From Prorocentrum cordatum (taxonomy: Eukaryota > Sar > Dinophyceae > Prorocentrales > Prorocentraceae), in the NCBI GenBank assembly GCA_963575745.1, contig CAUYUJ010014205.1:1060174-1124173 (forward strand): 64,000 bases of DNA. The letters are read 5' to 3'. Each line of letters opens with the position of its first letter. Within the stretch, counting starts at the first letter, position 1. Below the pieces are notes generated by a model that saw only the letters and a program-made list of their open reading frames with translations, was not told the DNA's origin and did not search any database. Positions 23,700 to 33,179 of the stretch are shown here, piece after piece. The position numbers and the translations under genes were made by a program.

Positions 23700-24345
23700 C
23701 ACCTGCCCTGGCTGATGAAACGCATGTGCTAACGGCCACAATGGCATCTCATCCCCTCGCAAGGCGCCTCCAGGAGCTTGCCGAGCTTCTTGCCCGTGCA
23801 CGCTGCTCCACAGCCAGGGCAGAAGCACACTGCTCGTCCTGGGCGCTGCACCACGCCTGCCACAGCGGAGCAAAGGTTGTCTGCTCATGCGCGCTGCTCG
23901 CGCGCGCAGCTAGCCCCAGCTACGGTCAACACTGTTGCGGTTCCATCGTCACACGGTGGGCGCTGCGGGGCTGCTGCGCAGCAGGCGGGGCTCCCGCGCT
24001 CGGCGCCATGTCGAAATCGACTTTTCCCTCATCCAGAGCGGCCTCGGCCCCCTGCGCTAATGCACGAGGAGGTCCCTCCTTCTTCCCGCGCAGCGCGTCC
24101 TCGTGGTCCGGGCCATTCCCATTCCAGACCCTGCAGCGAGCACTCTCAGCACATTACCGCAGTCGATGTGCAAGTCCACGGGGTCCATGGCCACACGCTG
24201 GAGCATGAAAGCAGCGTAAATAGTCTTCTGCGTTTGGCGCCGGGTGGCATGGTACCACAGATAGCGGGCGCGGCTCCGAAGCAGCCCACTTGCACGACAG
24301 GAGGGAGGGACGAGGAGGAGGAGGAGGAGGACCAGAGTACACTCA
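23700..24345 (-). pseudogene. Decayed 3' end of a retroelement ORF (RNase H-like plus Cys cluster)
   Basis: On the minus strand, 24345-24057 encodes a stretch with TQKTIYAAF and LHIDCGNVLRVL, then RRRDLL. This order resembles an RNase H fold: a polar box before a helix, a strand with IDC, and a DLW-like box. Downstream, 23829-23755 encodes CFCPGCGAACTGKKLGKLL with a further Cys, the kind of Cys-rich tail I recall following RNase H in dinoflagellate retroelements. Stops and frame changes separate the parts. The assignment rests on pattern memory, and chance similarity in GC-rich sequence is possible. Confidence 0.33.
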
Positions 24346-24394
24346 GGATCCATCAGTGATGCTACAAAACGCCCGCACGTCCCAAATCAACTTC

Positions 24395-25285
24395 CCGAAA
24401 GTTGTTCTAGACCATCCTTACAAGAAAGGCTCCCTTGAAATAGAGCACCCTGTGGGCCTGCCATTTAGGCCAGGGCCCCGTTTTGAAAAGCAACTGCCCT
24501 GCATCCTTCCAGCGAACAACCATGAATGCGAACAAGCATGATCAGATACTTCAACGCGGTGTCCAGGGATACCTCCGTTTTGAAAACAAGGAAAACAAGA
24601 ACGTCCCCCAGTGTGCGCCTGTTGCGCAAGTTTATGGCCACGAGCTTCCAGGAAGTCTCTAACGAGAACCCATGTTTAAAACGAGCCGCCCTCGATGCGC
24701 TAAACTGATACATATGTTCAAAATTACGGCTTCAAGATTTTCGGAAACCCAGCGCGAGAGCCCCATTTTGAAAAGGAGACGGCCCCTTATCGCGCGATCG
24801 GTTGAAAGCTTTTGAGACGAATGTGCGCGGCGCTAATGCGAACGCCTCATTTTGAAAAAGAGGCATCCCTCCATCCCTCTAACTGCGGCAAGCTTTACAC
24901 ACGGACTTGCGGCGCGCTAAGGCGGTCGCCAGTTTGAAAAGGAGCTGCCTTCCATCCTCGTAGCTGTTACATATTTGAGACGAGTGTGGGCGACGCTGAT
25001 GCGAGAGCTCCCTTTTGAAAACGACATGTTCAACATCTTTGCAGCTGTTGCCAAATGTTCAAACATGTGTGCGCGGCGCTGAGGCGAGACCCCATTTTGC
25101 AAAAGACCGCCTCCATCCTTGTAATTGCTGAAAGCTGTTAAAACGACTGTGCGCGGCGCTAGCGTGAGAGGTCATTTTCATCCTTGCAACTGGATCAGAA
25201 GCTTCAGGATCAGAAGTGGCGAGGAAAACTCAGGCGACACGCCTGGCCTTCCCGGGAGGTGCGACACGAAGGAGTTATGTATAAG
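24395..25285. repeat. Family B array, inverted orientation
   Basis: Seven or more diverged units of about 80-90 bp carry CCATTTTGAAAAGGAG, CATCCNTGTAACTG and GTGCGCGGCGCTAATGCGA motifs, for example around 24760, 24850, 24930, 25010 and 25090. The array ends at 25205-25270 with GGCGAGGAAAACTCAGGCGA, the reverse complement of the family leader, which fixes orientation and element boundary. Confidence 0.8.
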
Positions 25286-26095
25286 GTGTGAGGGACGGAG
25301 GAGGGGGTGAGGAGGGGCATATGAGCGAGCGCCTCAACTACAACACAAGAGCTGATGCGCGTGCGTGCAGTCTTCGCATGCGCGTAACTATGTTTGCTTT
25401 AGGCGTGGCACGTGTGACTTGTACGCGTGCCGCCGTGTTTTGGCTCGAACTGCCTGGTGCCGAAGCCAGCGCGAACTTTAGATAGGTTGTGTAAAAGATG
25501 GCATTACCATACATACTAGATTCACTTGTTCTGCTTGAGCTGAATAATCTGGTCTCGGTGCAAATTAAACAATTTTGTGCAATAGCGCGGTGATCTCTCC
25601 TCGTTGGCACCCACAGAGCCTGGGTGCACGAAGGGCGCTAGATGAACAACCGCAGAATGGCCTAAGGAACATCGAGTCAATTCCGACCCCCAAACGGTTC
25701 TTATCACAGCGTCCTGACAATAGGTGAAGAACACGAATGGGCATAACATGCGTGTGCGGTTGGACATTCATATTCAGCTGGGGGCTGCTCCTAGAAATCC
25801 AGGACTTGCCAGCATTTAAACGAACGCCGCTGTGCCCGAACGTCGGCACAACGGCGACCGAAAGCGCTGGAACTCATATGGGAGCATCTGGGACTGGAGG
25901 TCCCGCCGGGTCGGCACAAGATCTGGCGAGGCTGGAGGAGGAAGGGGGAACGATTGGAGAGAGCGCGTTCCACGGCCACTAGCCTGAGACAAACTACCTC
26001 AGGGGGTCCCAGAAACCGAAACCACCCCTTTCCTTTCCAGAGGTGGGGGTCCGGAACCTCCTCCCTAACCCCCCCCCCCCATCGCACTCGCAGAG
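25286..26095. other. Unrecognised 800-bp stretch
   Basis: Ordinary mixed sequence, less GC-rich than the flanks. It includes a C10-11 run near 26070. No convincing ORF, RNA or repeat is visible. Confidence 0.4.
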
Positions 26096-26250
26096 GGCAA
26101 ACGACAACGACGACGGCGAGTACGTACATCGCCAGACTACGACGACGACCGACGATGACGACGACGACGGACGACGATGAAGATGACAACGACGGACGTT
26201 GGACAACGACCAACGAACGACGGACGGACGACGACGACGACCACCTTGCG
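26096..26250. repeat. GAC/ACG triplet array
   Basis: ACGACGACG-type triplets with GGACGACG variants. Same family of simple repeat as 27.12-27.44 kb. Confidence 0.75.
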
Positions 26251-26449
26251 AACATGTGATCTAATACGCTGATTTGAGCTTAGCTTGTTCCTCCCTCTCC
26301 CTTGCACCCGCCCACTTCGTATATGTACCAACCCCTTCCGAGGGGGGGTTCTTTCATACCAGCTTCTGGAAGAAGCACTCAGCAAGCAATGCACTGTGTG
26401 CACGCGCCGCGCCGACATGGCCGTCTGGCGAGCTAATGCGCCCGCGGGC

Positions 26450-27010
26450 AACTCAACCTGAGCGGAAGGCTCGGTAGAGGGCGCATTTCCTGAGTCTTGG
26501 GGAATCCAGAGCGTTGCAGAGTAAACTGTGAGAAAATATCGAGCGGGAGCCATTGTCTTCTGAGCTCGGCTTTCACCACATTGATATCACATTGAGTGAA
26601 TTGCGAGAAGGTCTAAGGCGAGAGCGCCACTCCTGCGTGTGATGATGCATACGAAGGGCGTCTCGGACTAAACTGTGAGGAGGTATCGAACGGGAACCGT
26701 TGTCATCGTATTTGGACCGCCCGTCCTCCACCAGCTCGTCTGAATTGAAAAGCCAGGCGAGAGCACCGTTCCTGAGTGTGGGGCCCTCACTGGCCAGAGC
26801 GTCTCGCAGTAAATTGTCAGCACGTATCGAGCGGGAGCCGTTGTCGTCGTTGCTTCGCAAACTTCGCTGATTTGCGAGGAGGTCTCTGGCGAGAGCGCCG
26901 TTCCTGACATTTGGGGGCCTCTCTGGCCAGGGCGCCTCGGAGCAAACTGGGAGGAGGTATCGAGCGGGAGCCGTTGTCGTCGTCGCTGAACCTCCAGCAG
27001 CACGCACTTG
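26450..27010. repeat. Family C, tandem units of about 132-146 bp
   Basis: Four diverged units are marked by a GGCGAGAGCGCC-like box at about 26472, 26618, 26757 and 26889, each followed by GCGTCTCGGAGNAAACTG and GTATCGAGCGGGAGCCGTTG. Frames across it carry no recognisable protein. Confidence 0.75.
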
Positions 27011-27119
27011 AAGCGAAGCCTGCGCTCGAGCGGGAGCCGAGCTTTCAAAAGAACTGCAACCGGCGTCGGGGCGAGAGCCCCCAGAACCGTTTCCGTAGAT
27101 CAGCAGTCACCATCTTCTA

Positions 27120-27296
27120 GCAGTGGGTACTCGACGACGACGACGCTGAACGACGAACAGCGGAGGACGGACGACGGACGTAGGCCGACGACGGACGTCC
27201 GACGACGGACGACGGACGACGGACGACGGACGACGGACGACGACCAACGAGCGGCGGTGGCGATGGCGGCGACGACGACGACGAAAACGGGCGACG

Positions 27297-27334
<38 letters not shown>

Positions 27335-27445
27335 ACGACGGACGATGGACGACGGACAACGGACGACGGACGACGGGGACGACCACGACGACGACGGCGA
27401 AAACGACGCGGACGACGACGACGACGACGACGACGACGCGGGCGG
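27120..27445. repeat. GAC array (ACGGACG variants)
   Basis: A plus-strand run of GAC/ACG triplets with a strong GGACGACGGACGAC sub-pattern at 27165-27240 and 27330-27380. The complementary GTC array lies 375 bp downstream. Confidence 0.85.
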
Positions 27446-27775
27446 CTGGGTCATCAGGCGGACGGACCCTAAAGGGCGGGTCAGGTCGCGCGGGTGGACC
27501 CTGACGGGCGGTTCCGGTCAGGCGGAAGGGACATGGAAGAATGCGTCGCGTGATCAGACTGGCACAAAAGAAGCCGAACGGGCGGGTATGGTCGCGCGGG
27601 CGGACCCTAACGGGCGATTCGGGTCGGGGCGGGCAGGACGTTCGCGTATGCTGCATAATCGAAGTTCACACGTAAGAAACCCGACGGGCGGGTCGGGTCG
27701 GGCGGGCGGCCCCTGACGGGCGAGTCGGGTCGAGCGGGCGGACCCGGACGGGTCGGGTCGGGCGGAACATTCAAG
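27446..27775. repeat. Family D (GGGTCGGGTCGGGCGG units), G-rich orientation
   Basis: Units contain GACCCTAACGGGCG and GGGTCGGGTCGGGCGG, with a longer segment GCATAATCGA and GGAACATTC. The reverse complement of this family fills 36.3-36.94 kb, where the longer segment reads CGATTATGCACCACACT and TAATGTCCCG. Confidence 0.7.
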
Positions 27776-27819
27776 TATGATGAATCTCATCTTTTTTGCG
27801 CACGAGAGCCTGTCGTTGT

Positions 27820-27905
27820 TTCCCGTCGTCGTCGTCTGCGTCGTCGTTCTCGTCGTCCGTCGTCGACGTCGTCGTCGTCGTCGTCGTCGTCGTCGACGGT
27901 ACGCG

Positions 27906-27952
<47 letters not shown>

Positions 27953-28437
27953 GCCGTCATCTGTTGTCAACGACGGAATCGTCGAAGTCGTCGTCGTGTT
28001 CATCAACGTCGTAGTCGTCGTTGTTGTCGTGGTCGTCGTCGGTTGTCTTCGTCGTGGTCGTCGTCCGTATTTCGTCATTCGTCGTCGTCGTCGTCCGTTG
28101 TCGTCGTCGCCCCGTCGTTCGTCGTCGTCGTCATCGTCGATCTCGTCGTCTGTCATCGTTGTCGTCGTAGTGCCGTCGTCCGTCGTTCGTGTTTCAACAT
28201 CATCATCATCGTCTCGTCGTCGTCGTCGTCGTCGCATGTCGCCCGTCGTCCGTTGTCCGTCGTACTTCGTCTACCGTCGTCCGTTGTCCGCCGTCCGTCT
28301 TCCGTCTTTCGTCGTCCTCGTCGTCATCGTTGTCGTCTTCATCGTCGTCGTGGTCGTCATCGTGGTCGTGATCGTCGTCGTCATCGTGTCGTCTTTTATT
28401 CGTTGGTCGTCGTCCGTCGTCCGTCGTCCTTCGTCCT

Positions 28438-28488
<51 letters not shown>

Positions 28489-28545
28489 GCGTCTGCGTCG
28501 GCGTCGGCGTCGGCGTCGGTGTCGGCGTCGTCGTCGAGCATCGTT
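27820..28545. repeat. GTC array (CGTCCGTCGTC variants)
   Basis: GTC/CGT triplets with GTCCGTCGTCCGT sub-patterns, the reverse complement of those at 27.12-27.44 kb. The run from 28440 to 28490 is nearly pure GTC, and 28495-28530 is GGCGTC repeats. Confidence 0.85.
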
Positions 28546-29400
28546 GCTTGTTGTCGTTTGCCAGCAGTGAGAAGGGGAAGGGGGCTTCCGGAACGCCCCA
28601 CTCCTGGAAGGGGGAAGGATGAGGTTCCAAACTCCCCCCCTTTTGCAACGGGGGAGGGGTTGGACCCCCCTTTGCGCGAGGGGGGTGGGGTGTTGCAAGC
28701 CAAGCAAGCGCCCCCCGTGCCAGTGCACAGAGATCGTGCTCCTTCCCATGTGAGGATCTCCGCGTTGAGTACTTGTATGTCTGCGAGGGGGGATCAACAA
28801 GGAAGTGAGGTGCGACTGTTTCTGTATAGTTTCTGTTTCTGTCTGTAAGAGGGAAGCAACATGGAAGCGAGGTGGGACGCGGGAGGACGCGGGCGTGACG
28901 CGGGTGGGGAGAAAACCACAACCCTACTCAGCATGTGGAGGGGGGAGGCGGGAGAACGCGATCTGCGTGCGGACGGTACGCGCTCGAACACCTACAGGCG
29001 CCGCTGGCAAGCGGCGACAGGAGCGGTGGCGAGGCGGCCAGGAGCAGAGGGACCCAAAGGGCACCGCACGCGACCTCCTCCGAGCAGGAGCGGCATCCTC
29101 TGCGCGCTCTTGGCCCCCCTCGGGTTCCCGGAGACCCCTGGAGACCTCCGAACGTGTCCAGGGACCTGCAAACACCCCTTGGAACTTCCTGGGAACCTCT
29201 GGAGATCTCAAGGCCCAGACACCCGATGTCTTAATTTTTCCAAGGCGGGATCCCCCCACAGCCCGCTTGTCAATCCTGGGCCGTAGATCCAAGGCCCGTG
29301 TGCCCGACGAAATGAACCCAGAGGCCGAGCGCAAAATCTCTGTTCTGTCAGGTCTGCGGGATGCTCCTCCTCCATCTCTTTTCCTGGTCAACAGCTCCTC
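28546..29400. other. Unrecognised 850-bp stretch
   Basis: 28570-28700 has several G-run/C-run pairs able to fold back. 29110-29250 has a faint family A look (CCTGGAGACCTCC-type units). No gene is recognised. Confidence 0.4.
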
Positions 29401-30035
29401 CCTGTCGTACCCCAGGCGCGTCGGTAGGGCAAGGCCGGGCGTTTCGCCTGATATATGTTCTAACGGTCTGTGATGTTGAAGCTTGCAGTCTGCAACAACT
29501 TCCAAAAATGAAAGCGGGGCGTCTTCAAAATGGGGCCCTCGCGTTAGCGCCGTGAACATTCGCCTTCAATGTCTGCAAAAGCTTCAGGGGTGGATGGAGG
29601 AAAGGCTCGATTTCAAAATGGGGTTCTCCCCTTAGCGCCGCGCGCGTCCGTCTTTCAAGTTTGCCACAATTTCACGGATGAGAGCGGCTCCTTTCCAGAA
29701 TGCGGCTATCGCCCTAGCGACGCGCGCATTCGTCCTAGAACTTCGCAACCAATTCAAACAAGCGGGGGGCGTTTTCGAAATGGGAATCTCGCCGTAACAC
29801 CGCGCGCATTCGTCTTCCAAGTTTGTTCCATATTCAAGAATCGAAAGGTGGGGTCGTTTTCAAAATGGTGCTCTCGCCTTGGCGTCACAACGGTTTCAGG
29901 GATGAAGGGCGGCTCGTTTTCAAGGAAGGGTTTTTCATCTAGCGCCACGCGCATTTGCCTAAACACGTTGAAACACTTTCCAGGATGGAGCACGGCCCTT
30001 TCGTTTTAATGGGGCCCTCGCCTAAGCCCCGCCCA
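29400..30035. repeat. Family B array, direct orientation
   Basis: The leader with CCTGTCGTACCCC and GGGCGTTTCGCCTGA (29400-29455) is followed by units whose AGCGCC box recurs at about 29546, 29634, 29716, 29796, 29881, 29941 and 30025. Spacing is 88, 82, 80, 85, 60 and 84 bp, the 60-bp one being internally deleted. Unit signature: CATTCGTCTT, GGCGNGTCGTTTTCAAAATG, GGGCTCTCGCC. Confidence 0.85.
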
Positions 30036-30345
30036 CAATGCCCCTAACATCGGAATGTGGGGGGGATCGAAGTGAAACGGAGACCCCCCGCCGGAAACTC
30101 CCACCAGCCCGTAGGGCGTGAGTGTTTTGGGGCGCTTCGTCTTCCAACCCCCTTCTTCCCCTACGGGAAGGGGTTTGCCCCTCCCCCCGCCCCCCACCCC
30201 TGAATGGGGGGGGGTCGCAACCAGTTAGACCGTCCAAAGCGGCCTCGGCAAGAAGGCATACATCATTGATGTTATTTCGGTCTTGGGCCCAGTCTGGTCT
30301 CTCAGGAAGCGGGCTCTAACTGATGACCCCCACTTGTTTGATCGA
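30036..30345. other. G/C-run spacer
   Basis: Several G-run and C-run segments (30059-30066, 30177-30215) with hairpin potential. No gene is seen. Confidence 0.45.
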
Positions 30346-30765
30346 TCTCCTCTAAGATGACCCCAAGATGGCCTCTAAGGCTCCCAAGAGTGCCCCACGA
30401 GGCGCCCAGGATGTCGCGGGAGGGCCCCAAGAGGTCCCCAAGAGGTCCCCAAGAGGCCCCCAGGAGAATCCCAAAAGGCCCCCCGAGGCTCCCCCGAGGC
30501 ACCCAAGACGCTCCAAGAGGCCCCCGCGACCGCCAAGAGGCCCCCAACACGCACCAAGAGGTCTCCAAGAAACTATCAAGAGACACCCGAAGAGATTCCG
30601 AGGGGCATCCGAGAAACCTCGGGCCTTTCTGCTCGCACTCCTCCTCTTCCTCATACGCCAATTCCACCTCCTTCTTCCTTCCTCCTCCCCCTCCCCTTCC
30701 CCCTTGTGCTCCTCCTCCTCCTCCTCCTCCTCCTCGTCCGATTCCTCCTCCAACCTCCCTCTCTT
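30346..30765. repeat. Family A units followed by a CTC tract
   Basis: 30350-30600 is a dense run of CCCCAAGAGG, GGTCCCCAAGAGG and GGCCCCC units of 9-15 nt. 30640-30765 is C/T-rich. The 355-codon plus frame crossing both is compositional. Confidence 0.7.
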
Positions 30766-30954
30766 GGGACACGACGGCGCCCCCAACCTTTCACTCCACT
30801 GCATGCTCCCCCACCTCCCTGATCAGGGCAACTCGCCTTGGGTGGGCTATTGGACTTACACGAGGCGTCTAACATCGGTGTCGGTTTCGTGCTCGTGTCG
30901 TGCGCAAAGGCGAGGCGAAACTGCGTGCGCGGGCGGGAAGAGCGAACACGCCGT

Positions 30955-30966
30955 TGGTATCAGAGC
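30955..30966 (+). other. Candidate LTR-retrotransposon primer-binding site
   Basis: TGGTATCAGAGC matches the usual Ty1/copia primer-binding site, complementary to the 3' end of initiator methionine tRNA. It would place the end of a plus-strand 5' LTR just upstream. I could not find a second LTR or a plus-strand gag downstream, so this may be a solo remnant or a chance 12-mer. Confidence 0.4.
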
Positions 30967-30969
30967 AGG

Positions 30970-33175
30970 TGCTCAAGGTCTCGTCGACGGCAGCCTGCGT
31001 CCTCAGCGACCCGCCGGCACAGGTGAGCCTGGTGGGCTTTTGCGACGTCAGCACGATGCGGACGTGCCGATTGGGCACCGGGTGGACAGAGAACCTGCGC
31101 TCATCCTCTCATCTGCTGTCCTGTGCCTGGCGCCAGGCTTTGCCAGCGCCGCCGGGGACGCGCGCCCAGCTGCCGCGATTGAGCGCGTCGCCAAACCGTC
31201 CAAGGATTACGTCGCGGCGCGGGCGCGCAGTCTGGCGGCGGAGTGGAAGGCAATCCTGGCGACGGGCGACGACGCTTCCAAACCGAGACCCCACCTCCAA
31301 AATCAGCGGGCGACCCAGCTGGCGACTACTGGTCGGAGGGGCGCCCGCGCAAAGTCAGGCGCCTGGCGTCGAAGCCACTTTCGCCGCTTGCGCCCGGGAG
31401 GGCGTTGGCTTCTCTCCACAGCGGCAACCAGCTAGAACGGGCGAGTGGCAACGCCAGGCTCTGCCGGCCCAATCCTGGCCTCGCCGCCCACACTCTGCGA
31501 GCATAACTCTCGCGCGCGCCCCCCGTCGTTCTCAGTGAGCGGCCCCGCCGCGCTGCCGCTCCAAGACGGTGTCCAAATTTTGGTGCAGAGCAAGATATCG
31601 ATTGCGGTGCGGAAAAATCGGTCGTCGTGATCTGGGCCACCCCATGCGATCGTCACCATCACGATGGTCATCGCAGTCATCACGGTCAGATCGTCCCTAT
31701 GACCCACCACGTGCCCACAGCCACAGCTCACATCATAGTGGCCACTGCCGTTCTCAGGCACCTCGCACGCTGTTGCGTAGAACCCCACATATTACCCATG
31801 TCAATGGCGGTCATGCGACATCCGCCATCGCGACCTGGACCACCTCGTGCCATTGTCACCATCGCGATAGTAAGTGCAATCACGGCGCGCGTTGCCACCG
31901 TTCCCGCGTGCATCTCCGTGGCCGCCGCCGCTCTGGCCGCGCCGCAGTCGCGGGCGCGGGTGCGTCATGGCAGGTGCGCCGTGCTGTGGGTGCTTGCTTT
32001 GTTGCCGCCACGGAGAGCGGTCCTTCTTGGCCAGGCTCTGCCGCGGTGGGCCGAGCCTGCCCAGCCCGCGCCCGCCCGCGCAGCCTCGCTCAAGCGCTTC
32101 GGCTCTCCGCCCCCTCGGGTGGGCGCGCGGGCGCCGCGCCGGTTGAATCGCCTCTCGGGGCATCGGGCCAGCGAGATCCCGCGGCGCCCGCGCGGAACAA
32201 CCATCCGCCCGCGCGCCCAAAGCACCGCAGTGGAAAGCGAATGGAACCCACGTCGGCGTGCAAGAACTTTTCGGCGCTGGGCTCCGCCAGTGCCGACTGG
32301 CAATGCACTTTGGACTTGCCGCGCAGCCTTGCCGGCGGAGATGGCCGCCGTCTCGTGCGCGACGAAGGCAAAACGATGAAGCGCCTGAGCTCGCGCGCCT
32401 CTACGCGGTTGCCGCCCCCGTCGGCGCGTCGCCGTCGGAGTTCTTTCTCCGCCGAACGCAGGGCGATCACTGCGGCCCAAACGTTGACTAAACCTACCCG
32501 GCGCGGGCCCAGGGCGCCGAGCTCTGTCGGTGCACGCCCCGGCGCGCCTGCCTGGATGCAGGCGCGGAGGCTGCGACGCCGCGCGCTGAAGCGAGCGCGG
32601 ATGGCCTCGCGCGCCAGCGCCAGCGCCGAAAAAAAAACTGGAAGTTCGACCCGTCGCGGTTTAGCCATGGGAAGACGGGCTCCAAACCGCGCGCGCGCTG
32701 CATGTTCAATGCGCCCCCGGCGCCGGGGCGCCCTCAGATTGTCGCCCCGCGCCGCCCTGTTTTCAATTGGAGGCCGAAAGGCACCAAAGGAGCGACAATA
32801 ACTAGGCCGGAAAAAAAAACGCTCGGAAGGCGCGCCTGGAGCTCAGGGCACCAGACTCCGCCAGTGCCTCGGGCGCTGCTTCCTAAACCCAAGCGGCAGC
32901 GGGCGCCGCGAGCAGCCGCGCGCAGGCGCCCGCGGCGACGGGATTTGCCAGTGCGTGGGCTTCACGCTGCTTCTTTGCGCGGTGTCTCCTCCTGGCTTTG
33001 CCTCCAACGCAATGGGCCGCCAGCTGCGATGAGGCAGATGCGTCGCGATGCACATTTTGACCTCTTCCTTGCTCGGCCTTCAGTCGCAGCGCACTTTCTT
33101 GGGAAGCTCCGCTATTTCCACCACATCGAAGACGTCATCCACTGCGCTAAGTTCATTGCCCCCATCTCGATCATC
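30970..33175. other. Unrecognised GC-rich 2.2 kb
   Basis: Long frames occur on both strands (for example 31569-32801 plus, 32090-32668 minus), as expected at high GC, and none shows a known domain. Two related segments occur at about 31640-31690 and 31835-31885 (GTCACCATCACGATGGTCAT and TGTCACCATCGCGATAGTAA), about 200 bp apart. Confidence 0.4.
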
Positions 33176-33179
33176 TCCT

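Noticed and set aside
32090-32801. Long Arg/Ala-rich frames on both strands
   Set aside because: Expected from high GC; no domain, and both strands are equally open.
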